Notes: generated by a model from the letters alone, not told the origin. A DNA stretch of 64,000 nucleotides from Stakelama marina (GCF_018122655.1 NZ_JAGRQC010000003.1:372001-436000), one strand, 5' to 3'; positions 36,795 through 46,462 are shown, counted from the stretch's first letter. A program made the numbers and translations.

Positions 36795-39128
36795 ATGCGA
36801 ATGAAGCGACGCCTCTTGCAGGGGGCCGCACTGGGCAGTCTGGTTCTGGCTGCGGCATGCAGCGGCGGCGGTGGGGGCGGCGTTGCAACCACGCCGCCAC
36901 CGATCAGCGCACCGTCGCCGACGCCCAGCCCCACGCCAACACCGGCACCCGCACCAACTCCGACGCCCACGGCGAATTACGACACCGCCGAATATCGCGC
37001 GTCGATCGGTCCCGTTTCGATGAATGCGCTCGCCGCCTATCAAAAGGGCGCGACGGGGACGGGCGTGACCGTGGGCGTTGTCGATACCGGGCTCGATGCG
37101 GCGAGCGAGGAATTCGAGAATCGCGTCGTCGGTTCGCGCAATACGGCGGGCGGCAGCTCGACCGACGATGTCGATGGACATGGCACCGCGGTCGCCTTCG
37201 TCGTGGCAGGCCGCAATAACGGCGTGGGAACGCACGGTGCCGCATTCGACGCCAACCTCTATATCGCGCGCGCCGATACGCCGGGAAGCTGTGCCAGCGC
37301 CAATCCCGACCAGCCCGACAGCGGGTGCAGCTTCGACGACAGTGCGATCGCTGCCGGAATCGATGCCGCGATCAGCGGCGGCGCGCGCGTCATCAACCTC
37401 TCGCTCGGCGGATCGCGGCCCAGCAACCAGCTTCTCCAGTCGATCAGCCGCGCAACGGCGAGCGGCGCGGTGATCGTCATCAGCGCGGGCAATGACGGCG
37501 AGGACCCGAGCAAGGGCGACGTGCCCGACCCCTTCACCTCTCCCGCCACCAACAATTCGGTGTCGCGCGGGCAGATCATCATCGCCGGATCGGTCGATGC
37601 AAGCGACCGGATTTCCAGTTTCAGCAACCGGGCAGGCACCGGTGCTGCGGCATCCTTCTACCTTGCCGCGGTCGGTGAAGACGTTCGCGCGCCCTGCGAC
37701 GACACCAAGGTGTGCCTGTGGTCGGGAACGTCTTTTTCCGCTCCGCAGATTTCGGGTGCCGTCGCGCTGCTCGCGCAGGCATTTCCCAACCTTACCGGCA
37801 AGCAGATGGTCGATCTGTTGCTGGCGACGGCGCGCGATGCCGGGGCCAGCGGGACCGATGCGGTCTATGGCCGCGGCATCCTCGACCTGACGGAGGCATT
37901 CGCGCCGCAGGGCAGCATGTCGGTCGCCGGCACCCAGCAGACCGTGTCGACCGGGGTTGAGGCAAGCCTGTCGGCGCCGATGGGCGACGCTGCGACGGGA
38001 ACGGTAGGCGCGGTCGTGCTCGACGGGTTCGACCGCGCCTATGCAGTCGAACTGGCTCGCACGATCGACCGCGCGGGGCCGGGACGGACACTTGTCGGCG
38101 CGCTGCGCTTCGATCGGCGCAACCTTGCGGCGACCAACGGCCGGACGGCGGTGGCCGTGACATTGCTCGAAGGACGTAACGAGACGCGGGTCGAGCGGCT
38201 GGCAATGCCATTTTCCGACGCGCAGGCCGCACGCGCGATGGCGGCTGCGGTCACGACGAAGCTCGACGATCGGCTCAGTTTCGGGATTGCCGCGTCGGAA
38301 GGCGGCGACTCGCTCGTCGCCCGGCTGTCGGGGCGCACCGATCCGGCGTTTCTGGTGGCGGGCGATCCGACACGGCGCAGCGGCTTCGACGTCGATATCG
38401 CGGGCTCCGCCGCGGTTCGCAACCGGTTCGGCCCCTGGGGTATCAGCGTCGCTGCCGAAAGCGGTGACGTGCTGACGCGCGGCGACCGGATATTCGGTGC
38501 GCTGCGCAACCGTTATCAGCGCTTCGGCTATGACCGGTTCGCGATCGGCGTCGATCGCCGCTTCGGGCCGGTCAGCGCGGCGCTGACGCTCACCCAGCTC
38601 GAAGAGCGCAATACGCTGCTCGGCGCGCGTTTCGGCGGCGCACTGGGCGGTGCAGGGGCCAGCACGCGCTTCGTCGACCTGAACGCGCGCGCCGATCTCG
38701 GCGGCGGCTGGTCGCTCGGCGCTTCGACCCGGCAGGGATGGACGACCGCACATCTGCACGGCGGCATCGCGGGCAGCGGGTCGCTCCGCACCAGCGGCTA
38801 TGCCGTCGATATCGGCCGCGACGGCGCGTTCGACCGGCGCGACCATATCGGCCTGCGCATTGCACAGCCGCTGCGCGTCGAACACGGCGGCCTCGACCTG
38901 ATGCTGCCGAGCTATTGGGACTATGCGAGCCAGAGCGTCGCCAGCTTCAGCGACCAGCGCCTCAATCTCGCGCCGCAGGGGCGCGAGGTCGACGCAGAAA
39001 TCGCCTATACCCGCCCGCTGCTCGGCGGGGATGTCGCGACCAACCCGTTCTACCGGCGCAATCCCGGGAATTTCAGCGCACTGCCCGACGATTACGGCGC
39101 TGCGCTGCGCTTCACCTATGGCTGGTAA
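36795..39128 (+). CDS. Subtilisin-family serine protease with C-terminal outer-membrane barrel-like region
   Basis: 777 residues. A lipoprotein-like signal (LGSLVLAAAC, Cys22) is followed by a Gly stretch and a Pro/Thr-rich linker (about 36-65), then a peptidase S8 domain with Asp97 (GVVDTGLD), His129 (VDGHGTAVAF) and Ser313 (WSGTSFSAPQ). Residues from about 390 to the end have alternating beta strands rich in Gly, Arg and aromatic residues and finish with AALRFTYGW, an OMP-like aromatic end. This resembles an autotransporter in which the protease is displayed outside. A distinct feature is the lipobox combined with a barrel. There is no recognised maturation partner nearby. Confidence 0.8.
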   Translation: MRMKRRLLQGAALGSLVLAAACSGGGGGGVATTPPPISAPSPTPSPTPTPAPAPTPTPTANYDTAEYRASIGPVSMNALAAYQKGATGTGVTVGVVDTGLDAASEEFENRVVGSRNTAGGSSTDDVDGHGTAVAFVVAGRNNGVGTHGAAFDANLYIARADTPGSCASANPDQPDSGCSFDDSAIAAGIDAAISGGARVINLSLGGSRPSNQLLQSISRATASGAVIVISAGNDGEDPSKGDVPDPFTSPATNNSVSRGQIIIAGSVDASDRISSFSNRAGTGAAASFYLAAVGEDVRAPCDDTKVCLWSGTSFSAPQISGAVALLAQAFPNLTGKQMVDLLLATARDAGASGTDAVYGRGILDLTEAFAPQGSMSVAGTQQTVSTGVEASLSAPMGDAATGTVGAVVLDGFDRAYAVELARTIDRAGPGRTLVGALRFDRRNLAATNGRTAVAVTLLEGRNETRVERLAMPFSDAQAARAMAAAVTTKLDDRLSFGIAASEGGDSLVARLSGRTDPAFLVAGDPTRRSGFDVDIAGSAAVRNRFGPWGISVAAESGDVLTRGDRIFGALRNRYQRFGYDRFAIGVDRRFGPVSAALTLTQLEERNTLLGARFGGALGGAGASTRFVDLNARADLGGGWSLGASTRQGWTTAHLHGGIAGSGSLRTSGYAVDIGRDGAFDRRDHIGLRIAQPLRVEHGGLDLMLPSYWDYASQSVASFSDQRLNLAPQGREVDAEIAYTRPLLGGDVATNPFYRRNPGNFSALPDDYGAALRFTYGW

Positions 39129-39168
39129 GGGGTAGCAAATCGAAACCGGTCGCCCCACCTAAGCCGGC

Positions 39169-40167
39169 ATGACCGCTTATTCGCTGCTCGACCTCGTCCC
39201 CATCGTTCAGGGCGGTGACGCCGCTACCGCGCTTGCCGACGCCGCCGATCTGGCGCGCACGGCGGAGGATGCCGGCTATACCCGCTACTGGGTCGCCGAA
39301 CATCACGGCATGCCCGGTATCGCCAGCGCCGCCACCTCTGTGGTGATCGGCCATGTTGCGGGCAAGACGAGCCGCATCCGCGTGGGCGCGGGCGGCATCA
39401 TGCTGCCCAATCACGCGCCGCTGGTGATCGCCGAACAGTTCGGGACGCTGGCCGCGCTGTATCCGGGGCGCATCGACCTCGGTCTCGGCCGCGCGCCGGG
39501 ATCGGACCAGCGCGTCGCGCGCGCGCTCCGGCGCACGCTCGACAGCGATGCCAACGCCTTTCCGCAGGACGTCGTCGAGCTTCAATCCTATTTCGCCGAT
39601 GACGGGCGGACGGGTATCCGTGCGGTGCCGGGCGGCGGCGCCGAGGTGCCGATCTGGATATTGGGGTCGAGCCTGTTCGGCGCGCAGCTCGCCGCCGCGC
39701 TCGGGTTGCCTTATGCCTTTGCCTCGCACTTCGCGCCGGGCGCGCTCGATCAGGCGATCGCGATCTATCGCCGCGATTTCAAACCCTCGGCGCAGCTTGA
39801 AAAGCCGCATGTCATGCTGGGCTTCAACGTGTTCGCCGCCGAAAGCGACGAAGAGGCCGAATATCTCGCCAGCTCGCAACAACAGGCGTTCGTCGCGATC
39901 CGCACCGGCCAGCCGGTCCAGCTTCCGCCTCCGGTGGAGGGCTATCGCGAAAAACTCGGTGCACAGGGTAGCGCGATCCTCGACCATGTCCTTGAGTGTT
40001 CGGCGGTCGGCAGTCCCGATACCGTCGCCCGGCAGATCGCTGCTTTTGTCGAACGCACCGGCGCCGACGAACTGATGCTGACCGGCGCGATGTACGATCC
40101 TGCGGCGCGCAGGCGGTCGGTGGCGATGGCGGGCGACATCATGCAGGGGCTGAAGGTCGCCGCCTGA
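39169..40167 (+). CDS. LLM-class (luciferase-like) flavin oxidoreductase
   Basis: 332 residues. Bacterial luciferase fold: [12 protein letters not shown] at the start, [19 protein letters not shown] and [24 protein letters not shown] in the first half, then [12 protein letters not shown]. This is the YvbT/MsnO8-like subgroup. It binds reduced flavin and oxygen, but the substrate is unknown. It ends 3 bases before the convergent histidine kinase. It stands alone. Confidence 0.85.
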   Translation: MTAYSLLDLVPIVQGGDAATALADAADLARTAEDAGYTRYWVAEHHGMPGIASAATSVVIGHVAGKTSRIRVGAGGIMLPNHAPLVIAEQFGTLAALYPGRIDLGLGRAPGSDQRVARALRRTLDSDANAFPQDVVELQSYFADDGRTGIRAVPGGGAEVPIWILGSSLFGAQLAAALGLPYAFASHFAPGALDQAIAIYRRDFKPSAQLEKPHVMLGFNVFAAESDEEAEYLASSQQQAFVAIRTGQPVQLPPPVEGYREKLGAQGSAILDHVLECSAVGSPDTVARQIAAFVERTGADELMLTGAMYDPAARRRSVAMAGDIMQGLKVAA

Positions 40168-40170
40168 CGA

Positions 40171-41538
40171 TCAGGCCGCGGGGAGGCGCAGCCGCACGAG
40201 CAATCCGCCCAGATCCTCGCTTTCCTCCAGCGTGACGGTGCCGTCATAGATTTCGACGACATCGCGCACGATCGCCAGACCAAGCCCCGTGCCGGGCTTT
40301 CCGGTGTCGAGCCGCACGCCGCGTTCGAACAGCTTTTGCCGGTCCGCCTCGGCGATGCCGGGGCCGTCATCCTCGATCATGATCTCGACAAAGCCCGCTT
40401 CGGCTCCGACCGTCACGAACACGCTGCCGCCGCCATATTTGGCGGCGTTTTCGACGAGGTTCCCGAGTATTTCCTCGAGGTCCTGCCGTTCGATATGCGC
40501 GGCGAGGTCCTTCGGACCGTCGATATCGATACGAAGATGGGGGTAAAGCCGCGACACAGCGCGCTCGACCGCCTCGACCGACGGCCAGACCTCGGCGCGG
40601 CTGTGCGCCGATCCGCGCCGTCCGACCGCCCTTGCGCGGGCGAGGTGGTGATCGACCTGACGGCGCATCGTGCGCGCCTCGCGGATCACGGTTTCGGACA
40701 GCGGGTCCGACTGCGCGGTCGCGGCGTTCATGATGACGGTCAGCGGCGTCTTCAGCGCATGGGCGAGGTTGCCGGCATGGCGGCGCGCCTCTTCGGCCTG
40801 GCGGTCGTTATGCGCGACGAGCGCGTTCAGTTCCTCGACCATCGGCGCGACCTCGGCCGGCATTTCGCCCTCGATGCGCTGCGAATGACCGGCGCGCAGC
40901 TCGGCGATGGCAAGTCGCAGTCGCTTGAGTGGCAGCAGTCCGTACCAGGTCTGGAGCGCTGCCATCACGAGCAGGCCCAGTCCGAGCAGCAGGAAGCTGC
41001 GTACCAGCGTGCGCCGCAGCGCGTCGATCTGCGCGTCGAGCATCGCGCGAGACTGGGCGACCTGAAAATGCCACAGCGTCGGCGATCCCGGCAGCTTTAC
41101 GTCGCGTTCGACGACGCGCAGCGTCTGATCGCGGAATTCGTGGCTGTCATAGGTCTGCACCTCGGTCCCGTGATGGTCGGGCCGAACCTTCAGGAGCCGA
41201 TCCCATAGCGACCGTGAGGGGAAGGGATCGTGCCCCTTGCCGCTGATCTGCCAATAGGCGCCCGAATAGGGTTCCAGAAAGCGCTGATCGCCCAGCGTCC
41301 GGTTGAACATGACATCGCCGTTCGAATCGATCTCCGCCGACACGATCAGCGAATTGAGGACATATTCGAGCTGGTCGTCGAAATTGCGCGTCACCGCGCT
41401 GGTCAACACGCGGTCGAGCGCGAAGCCACCGCCCGCCAGCAGCACCAGGATCCAGATCGTCGCGATGACGATCATCCGCCGGCTCAGCGAGCCGGTGATG
41501 CGCACATAGGGGCGGGGATGCGGTTCTGCCTCGGCCAC
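40171..41538 (-). CDS. Sensor histidine kinase, PhoQ-like H-box
   Basis: 455 residues. One transmembrane helix (about 22-44), a periplasmic sensor of about 135 residues, a second helix (about 186-206), a HAMP-like linker and the kinase core. The phospho-acceptor lies in GNLAHALKTPLTVIMNA, a form shared with PhoQ-type kinases; the N box is LEEILGNLVENAAKYG, the G1 box EDDGPGIAEADRQKLFERG and G2 GTGLGLAIV. Signal unknown. It is the third gene of a unit with a PepSY protein and an OmpR regulator; the start lies 36 bases after the regulator's stop. Confidence 0.88.
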   Translation of the reverse strand: MAEAEPHPRPYVRITGSLSRRMIVIATIWILVLLAGGGFALDRVLTSAVTRNFDDQLEYVLNSLIVSAEIDSNGDVMFNRTLGDQRFLEPYSGAYWQISGKGHDPFPSRSLWDRLLKVRPDHHGTEVQTYDSHEFRDQTLRVVERDVKLPGSPTLWHFQVAQSRAMLDAQIDALRRTLVRSFLLLGLGLLVMAALQTWYGLLPLKRLRLAIAELRAGHSQRIEGEMPAEVAPMVEELNALVAHNDRQAEEARRHAGNLAHALKTPLTVIMNAATAQSDPLSETVIREARTMRRQVDHHLARARAVGRRGSAHSRAEVWPSVEAVERAVSRLYPHLRIDIDGPKDLAAHIERQDLEEILGNLVENAAKYGGGSVFVTVGAEAGFVEIMIEDDGPGIAEADRQKLFERGVRLDTGKPGTGLGLAIVRDVVEIYDGTVTLEESEDLGGLLVRLRLPAA

Positions 41539-41574
41539 GCGCCGGTTCTTCTCCTTTGCGCGAACGAGCGGGCG

Positions 41575-42255
41575 TTACTCCGCGGTCTGCGCTTCGTCCG
41601 GTTCTTCCAGACTGTAGCCGAGCCCGCGGATCGTAGTGATGGTGTCGGCGCCGAGCTTCTTGCGGATGCGCGTGACGAACACCTCGATGGTGTTCGAATC
41701 GCGGTCGAAATCCTGATCGTAGATATGCTCGATCAGCTCGGTGCGGCTGACCACCTTGCCCTTGTGGTGCATCAGATAGCTGAGCAGCTTGTATTCCTGT
41801 GCGGTCAGCTTCACCGGCTCGCCACCCTTGGTGACCTTGCCCGAGCGCGTGTCGAGGCGGATGTCGCCGGCGGTGAGTTCGGCCGATGCGTTGCCGCTTG
41901 CACGGCGGATCAGCGCGCGCAGCCGGGCGATCAGTTCCTCGGTCTGGAACGGCTTGGCGACATAATCGTCGGCCCCGGCGTCGAGCCCGGCGACCTTGTC
42001 CGACCAGCTATCGCGCGCCGTCAGCACGAGGACGGGCGTCGACTTGCCTTCCTTGCGCCAGCGGTCGAGCACCGTCAGCCCGTCGATTTCGGGCAGGCCG
42101 AGGTCGAGCACGATCGCGTCATATTCCTCGGTCGAGCCGAGGAAATGGCCGTCCTCGCCATCGGTGGCGAGATCGACGGCATAGCCGGCGCCTTCCAGCG
42201 TGGAGCGAAGCTGTTGGCCTAGATTGGGTTCGTCCTCGACGATCAGAACGCGCAT
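41575..42255 (-). CDS. OmpR/PhoP-family response regulator
   Basis: 226 residues. Receiver domain with IVEDEPN, phospho-acceptor Asp in IVLDLGLPEID, Lys in DYVAKPFQ; winged-helix DNA-binding domain with LTAQEYKLLSYLMHHKGKVVSRTELIEHIYD and IEVFVTRIRKKLG. Partner of the following kinase. In proteobacteria a PepSY protein often goes with such a pair and is controlled by it. Confidence 0.92.
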   Translation of the reverse strand: MRVLIVEDEPNLGQQLRSTLEGAGYAVDLATDGEDGHFLGSTEEYDAIVLDLGLPEIDGLTVLDRWRKEGKSTPVLVLTARDSWSDKVAGLDAGADDYVAKPFQTEELIARLRALIRRASGNASAELTAGDIRLDTRSGKVTKGGEPVKLTAQEYKLLSYLMHHKGKVVSRTELIEHIYDQDFDRDSNTIEVFVTRIRKKLGADTITTIRGLGYSLEEPDEAQTAE

Positions 42256-42289
42256 ATTGATCCTCTTGTCGGCGGGTGAGTTGGCAGGC

Positions 42290-42616
42290 TTATCGGTCGG
42301 TGCGGCGAATGATGCGTCCCGAACGGCCGTCGACGTCCACCCAGATCACCTCTCCATCGCGCAGGAACTTGAGCGTGTAAATGCCCGTCGCCGAATCGAA
42401 GTCGAAGCCGAGATACTGCGAATTGGGCATGTGCGGGACGACGCGCCGCTCGATTTCACGCAGCGGCAGGATGCGTCCGGCCCTGCGCGCCTCCAGGGCG
42501 GCGCTCTGGTCGCTGCGGCGATGCTGGGCATTCGCGTCGGGCGCAACAAGCCCGGTGGCGGCCAACAGGCCTGCAAGCAGACAGGATCGAACAATCATTC
42601 GCATTCTGACTGGCAT
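42290..42616 (-). CDS. Exported PepSY-like small protein
   Basis: 108 residues. A signal peptide (ending about PDANAQ) is followed by a Ser/Arg/Ala spacer and a C-terminal PepSY-like fold: PLREIERRVVPHMPNSQYLGFDFDSATGIYTLKFLRDGEVIWVDVDGRSGRIIRR. It matches the small periplasmic PepSY proteins that accompany two-component systems. It probably modulates the sensor kinase. The start is uncertain among 42598, 42604 and 42616, all in frame; none has a clear ribosome site. Confidence 0.75.
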   Translation of the reverse strand: MPVRMRMIVRSCLLAGLLAATGLVAPDANAQHRRSDQSAALEARRAGRILPLREIERRVVPHMPNSQYLGFDFDSATGIYTLKFLRDGEVIWVDVDGRSGRIIRRTDR

Positions 42617-42704
42617 AGAGGGCGCGCGTTGAACAGCCTGTGAATGCACCTGTAATCAACCACTAACTTGCGGGCGCGCGGGCGACGGCCTAACGGGGCG
42701 CGAT

Positions 42705-44489
42705 ATGGCGCCACCGATACTCAGTTATGAAGGCCTTGGGCTGGTTCAGGGCAGCGGCTGGCTGTTCCGCGGACTCGACATCCATATCGGCCAGCGCGAC
42801 CGTCTGGCGCTGATCGGGCGCAACGGCGCGGGGAAGACGACGCTCCTGCGGCTGATCGCCGGCGAGATAGAGGCCGATGAAGGTCGCCGCGTCATCGTCC
42901 CCGGCACGCGCGTCGTGCTGCTCGAACAGGAACCGGCCGTCGCGCGGTACGATACGCTGATGGATTATGTGCTGTCGGGCGACGATGCCCCCGCCCGGCA
43001 CGAGGCGGAAGCGATTGCCGACCAGCTCGGCATCGACCTGTCGCGCGAGGCGAAGACCGCCAGCGGCGGCGAACGGCGCCGGGCCGCGATCGCGCGGGCG
43101 TTGGCGCAGGCCCCCGACGTGCTGCTCCTCGACGAGCCGACCAACCATCTCGACATCGCCGCGATCGACTGGCTCGAGGACTGGCTCGGCCGATATTCGG
43201 GCGCGTTCGTCGTCATCAGCCACGACCGTACCTTCCTGACGCGCCTCACGCGGCAGACGCTGTGGCTCGACCGCGGCACGATCCGGCGCAACGAGGTCGG
43301 CTTCGGCGGATTCGAGGCGTGGACCGAACAGGTCCATGCCGAAGAGGCGCGCGCCGCGCAAAAGCTCGACGCCAAGCTGAAGCTGGAGGAACATTGGCTG
43401 CACCGCGGCGTCACCGCGCGGCGCAAGCGCAACATGGGCCGGCTCGAAAAGCTGATGGAGATGCGCGCCCAGCGCGCGGCCATGCTCGGCCCACAGGGCA
43501 CGGCCAAGCTTGCGGTGGCGAGCGACGACAGCAAAACCAAGGTGGTGATCGATGCCAAGGGCGTTACGAAACGCTTCGAGGACCGCACGATCATCAAGGA
43601 TTTCACGCTGCGCATCCAGCGCGGCGACCGGATCGGCATCGTCGGCGCCAACGGCGCGGGAAAGACGACGCTTCTCAAGCTGCTGACCGGCGAAATCGCC
43701 CCCGATGAGGGCAGCGTCACGCAGGCGAAGACGCTCGACGGCGTCATCATCGACCAGCAGCGCAGCCTGATGCAGCCCGACAAGACCGTGCGCAACGTGC
43801 TCGCCGATGGCGGCGACTGGATCGAGGTGCGCGGCGCGAAGAAGCATATCCAGGGCTATCTGAAGGACTTTCTGTTCGAACCCGGCCTCGCCGAAGCGAA
43901 AATCGGCACGCTGTCGGGGGGTGAACGGTCGCGCCTGCTGCTCGCGCGAGAATTCGCCCGCGAATCGAACCTGCTGGTGCTCGACGAGCCGACCAACGAC
44001 CTCGATCTCGAAACGCTCGATCTGCTTCAGGAAGTGATCGCCGATTACGAGGGTACGGTCCTCCTCGTCAGCCATGACCGTGACTTTCTCGACCGCACCG
44101 TCACGATGACGCTCGGGCTCGACGGGTCGGGCCATGTCGATATCATCGCCGGCGGCTATGCCGATTGGGAGGCGAAGCGAAAGCCGCGCCCTGCAAAGAA
44201 GACGACGGCGAAATCGGGTGGCGGCGCTTCGCCCGCGCCGCCGAAGCAGAAGCAGACCAAGCTCAGCTACAAGGATCAGCGCGATTACGATCTGTTGCCG
44301 AAGCGGATCGAAGAACTCGATGCCGCCATCGCGCGCGACGAGGAAGCGCTTGCCGATCCGCAGCTCTATACCCGCGATCCCGGTCGCTTCGCCGCGCTGA
44401 CCAAGGCGATCGAGACTGCGCGCGACGAAAAGGAGGCAGCGGAGTTGCGCTGGCTCGAGCTTGCCGAACAGGCCGAGGCGCTGGGCTGA
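42705..44489 (+). CDS. uup: ABC-F ATPase, Uup type
   Basis: 594 residues with two ABC modules. First: Walker A GRNGAGKTT, signature ASGGERRR, Walker B VLLLDEPTNHLD. Second: GANGAGKTT, LSGGERSR, LLVLDEPTNDLD. Between them lies the linker with basic Lys/Arg helices, and after the second a coiled-coil tail (about 490-594) with a Lys/Pro-rich lead, as in Uup. ABC-F proteins act at the ribosome or in DNA branch migration (Uup), with no transmembrane part. It is divergent from the PepSY gene. Confidence 0.85.
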   Translation: MAPPILSYEGLGLVQGSGWLFRGLDIHIGQRDRLALIGRNGAGKTTLLRLIAGEIEADEGRRVIVPGTRVVLLEQEPAVARYDTLMDYVLSGDDAPARHEAEAIADQLGIDLSREAKTASGGERRRAAIARALAQAPDVLLLDEPTNHLDIAAIDWLEDWLGRYSGAFVVISHDRTFLTRLTRQTLWLDRGTIRRNEVGFGGFEAWTEQVHAEEARAAQKLDAKLKLEEHWLHRGVTARRKRNMGRLEKLMEMRAQRAAMLGPQGTAKLAVASDDSKTKVVIDAKGVTKRFEDRTIIKDFTLRIQRGDRIGIVGANGAGKTTLLKLLTGEIAPDEGSVTQAKTLDGVIIDQQRSLMQPDKTVRNVLADGGDWIEVRGAKKHIQGYLKDFLFEPGLAEAKIGTLSGGERSRLLLAREFARESNLLVLDEPTNDLDLETLDLLQEVIADYEGTVLLVSHDRDFLDRTVTMTLGLDGSGHVDIIAGGYADWEAKRKPRPAKKTTAKSGGGASPAPPKQKQTKLSYKDQRDYDLLPKRIEELDAAIARDEEALADPQLYTRDPGRFAALTKAIETARDEKEAAELRWLELAEQAEALG

Positions 44490-44493
44490 TCGC

Positions 44494-45507
44494 TCAGCCT
44501 GCGACGGTCAGCGTCACTGTGGTTCCATTGGGGCCGCTGTCGGTCGCCAGCGTTCCGCCAGCCTGACGCGCAAAGGCGTCGATCAACCGCTGGCCCAGTC
44601 CACCGTCGCTGGTCGGCTGCGGCATTTCCTTCGGCAGGCCGACCCCGTCATCGGCAACTTCCAGCACATAACCGCCGTCGATGGTGCGAAAGGCGACACG
44701 AATCTCACCTCGCTCGCGCCCGGCAAAGGCGTGTTTGGCCGCATTGGTCACGAGTTCGTTGACGAGCAGTCCGATCGAAACCGCCTCGTCGCGCGACATT
44801 GCCGCTGCGTCGGTTTCGCAGCGAAGCTGGACCGCGCCGTGCAGCAGCAGCGCCTCGCGCAGCGCATCGCACAGATCGCCCAGATATTTGTCGATCTGTA
44901 CCGACCCCGGCGCGCTGTGGCCGCGGTAGAGATGACGGTGCGCACGGGCGATGCTTTCGACGCGGTTGAGCGCGCTGCCCAGCGCATCGGCGGTCGCGCC
45001 GTCGCGCGCACGTCGACGCTGCATGTCGAGCATGCTGGTGACCACGGCGAAATTGTTCTTCACCCGGTGGTCGAACTCGGCGAGGAACAGGTCGCGCTCC
45101 TCGATCTGGCGGTCGCGTTCCTCGACGGCGTGGCGGGTCGCGACGCGAAACCGCTCCGCCAGCAGGATGACGAGCAGATAGGCGAGCGTATTGACCACCG
45201 CGCGCGGGCGATCGGTCGGGTCGGCGAAGACGAACGACCCGTGCACCGGCAGCGCGAAATACCAGGCATAGAAGCTGGTGATACCGGCCGTCAGCAGCCC
45301 GCTCTGCCACCGCCCGAACAGCGTTGCGACCAACACTGCGGCATAGCCTAGTGAGAACGGCCCCGAACTGGGCGCAACGGTGTCCACCAGCATCCGCACG
45401 ACATAGGCGGCAGCCGCGCACATCACCGCGAAACCGATCTGCGACATCCAGACGGGAGCAAAGGGCGACAGCCGGTCCGGAACGTCGAGTTCGCCTAATC
45501 GGGCCAT
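44494..45507 (-). CDS. HWE/HisKA_2-type membrane sensor histidine kinase
   Basis: 337 residues. Four hydrophobic segments (about 23-108) form an N-terminal DUF4118-like sensor. A coiled coil leads to the H box EFDHRVKNNFAVVTSML, and the ATPase part has LVNELVTNAAKHAF and a C-terminal GLGQRLIDAFARQAGG. This is the HisKA_2/HWE class, which in alphaproteobacteria includes general stress-response kinases that feed PhyR-NepR-EcfG. No regulator is adjacent. A perfect 9-bp dyad lies 21 bases before its start. Confidence 0.85.
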   Translation of the reverse strand: MARLGELDVPDRLSPFAPVWMSQIGFAVMCAAAAYVVRMLVDTVAPSSGPFSLGYAAVLVATLFGRWQSGLLTAGITSFYAWYFALPVHGSFVFADPTDRPRAVVNTLAYLLVILLAERFRVATRHAVEERDRQIEERDLFLAEFDHRVKNNFAVVTSMLDMQRRRARDGATADALGSALNRVESIARAHRHLYRGHSAPGSVQIDKYLGDLCDALREALLLHGAVQLRCETDAAAMSRDEAVSIGLLVNELVTNAAKHAFAGRERGEIRVAFRTIDGGYVLEVADDGVGLPKEMPQPTSDGGLGQRLIDAFARQAGGTLATDSGPNGTTVTLTVAG

Positions 45508-45528
45508 GATCGGTACAGGGGCTCAACG

Positions 45529-45556
45529 ACCGCGCAAGTCAAGATAATTGCGCGGT
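45529..45556. promoter_or_regulatory. Perfect inverted repeat before the HWE kinase start
   Basis: ACCGCGCAA and TTGCGCGGT, nine perfect pairs around a 10-base AT-rich centre. The centre holds TTGACT (minus strand), a possible -35, so the dyad overlaps a promoter and looks like a repressor operator. It is too widely spaced and lacks a T run for a terminator. Confidence 0.5.
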
Positions 45557-45615
45557 TAATCTTGTGTCGCTCAACCGACGCTGCCTGATTTGCGACGAAC
45601 CGACGGGCGGGGCCG

Positions 45616-46428
45616 CTAGAGCGCCTTGCCCGACCGGCCGGCGAGATCGACGACATATTGCCAGGCCACGCGGCCAGATCGGCTGCCGCGTCGGGTTGCC
45701 CAGCCGATCGCTTCGACCGGATCGAAATCCAGCCCGTAGCGGCTGGCATAGCCCTCGACGATGGCGAGATACTGGTTCTGGTCGATGGCGTGAAAGCCGA
45801 GGCTGAGGCCGAAGCGGTCGGCGAGCGCGAGCTGATCGTCGATGCTGTCGCGCGGATTGATCGCGCTTTCCTGTTCGGCGATGTCGCGCGGGACCAGATG
45901 CCTGCGGTTGGCGGTGACGATCAGCCGGGCATTGACGGGCCGCGCCTCGGCGCCGCCTTCGAGCAGCGAACGCAGCGCGCGTGCCTCGCCGATGCCGTCG
46001 AAGCCGAGATCGTCGATGAAGACGGCAAAGGCACGCTCGACCGGGGCGATTGCGGCGAACAGCGCGGGCAAGGTGTCGAGCCTGCCCGTCGCCTCGACCA
46101 GCGCGATATCGGCGCCTTCGCCTTGCAGCGCGCCGACGATGCTTTTGACCAGCGCCGATTTGCCGGTGCCACGCGCCCCCCATAGCAGCGCGTCCTGCGC
46201 CGCAACTCCGCGCGCCAGCCGTTCCAGATTGTCGTGCAGCGCGCCCTTCTGGGCTTCCAGCCCCTGAAGCAGATCGAGCGGCAGCGGCGTAAAGGCGCGC
46301 GCCGCGACCAACGCCTCGCCATGCCACAGATAGGCCGGATGCGCGGTCGCGTCGGCCGGGCGCGGCGGCGGTGGCGCGATACGCTCGAGCGCGTCGGCAA
46401 TACGGGCGAGTGGCTCTCGATCGGTCAT
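45616..46428 (-). CDS. DUF815-family AAA-type ATPase
   Basis: 270 residues. Walker A GARGTGKSALVKSIV, Walker B VFIDDLGFD, and a sensor-like ARLIVTANRRHLV. The N-terminal part has WHGEALVAARAFTPLPLDLLQGLE, common to DUF815 proteins; the C-terminal DRFGLSLGFHAIDQNQYL is typical as well. The biological role is unknown. The start at 46428 (MTDREP) is used; a GTG at 46431 would add one residue. It lies between the kinase and the TPR gene with 34 bases before the latter's end. Confidence 0.85.
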   Translation of the reverse strand: MTDREPLARIADALERIAPPPPRPADATAHPAYLWHGEALVAARAFTPLPLDLLQGLEAQKGALHDNLERLARGVAAQDALLWGARGTGKSALVKSIVGALQGEGADIALVEATGRLDTLPALFAAIAPVERAFAVFIDDLGFDGIGEARALRSLLEGGAEARPVNARLIVTANRRHLVPRDIAEQESAINPRDSIDDQLALADRFGLSLGFHAIDQNQYLAIVEGYASRYGLDFDPVEAIGWATRRGSRSGRVAWQYVVDLAGRSGKAL

Positions 46429-46462
46429 CACGCGCGCCGGTATAGCCCGCTGGCGCGTGCGC

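Noticed and set aside
36669..39158. An 829-codon open frame on the minus strand opposite the subtilase gene.
   Set aside because: The plus strand encodes a full signal, catalytic triad and barrel-like end; the opposite frame has only low-complexity composition.
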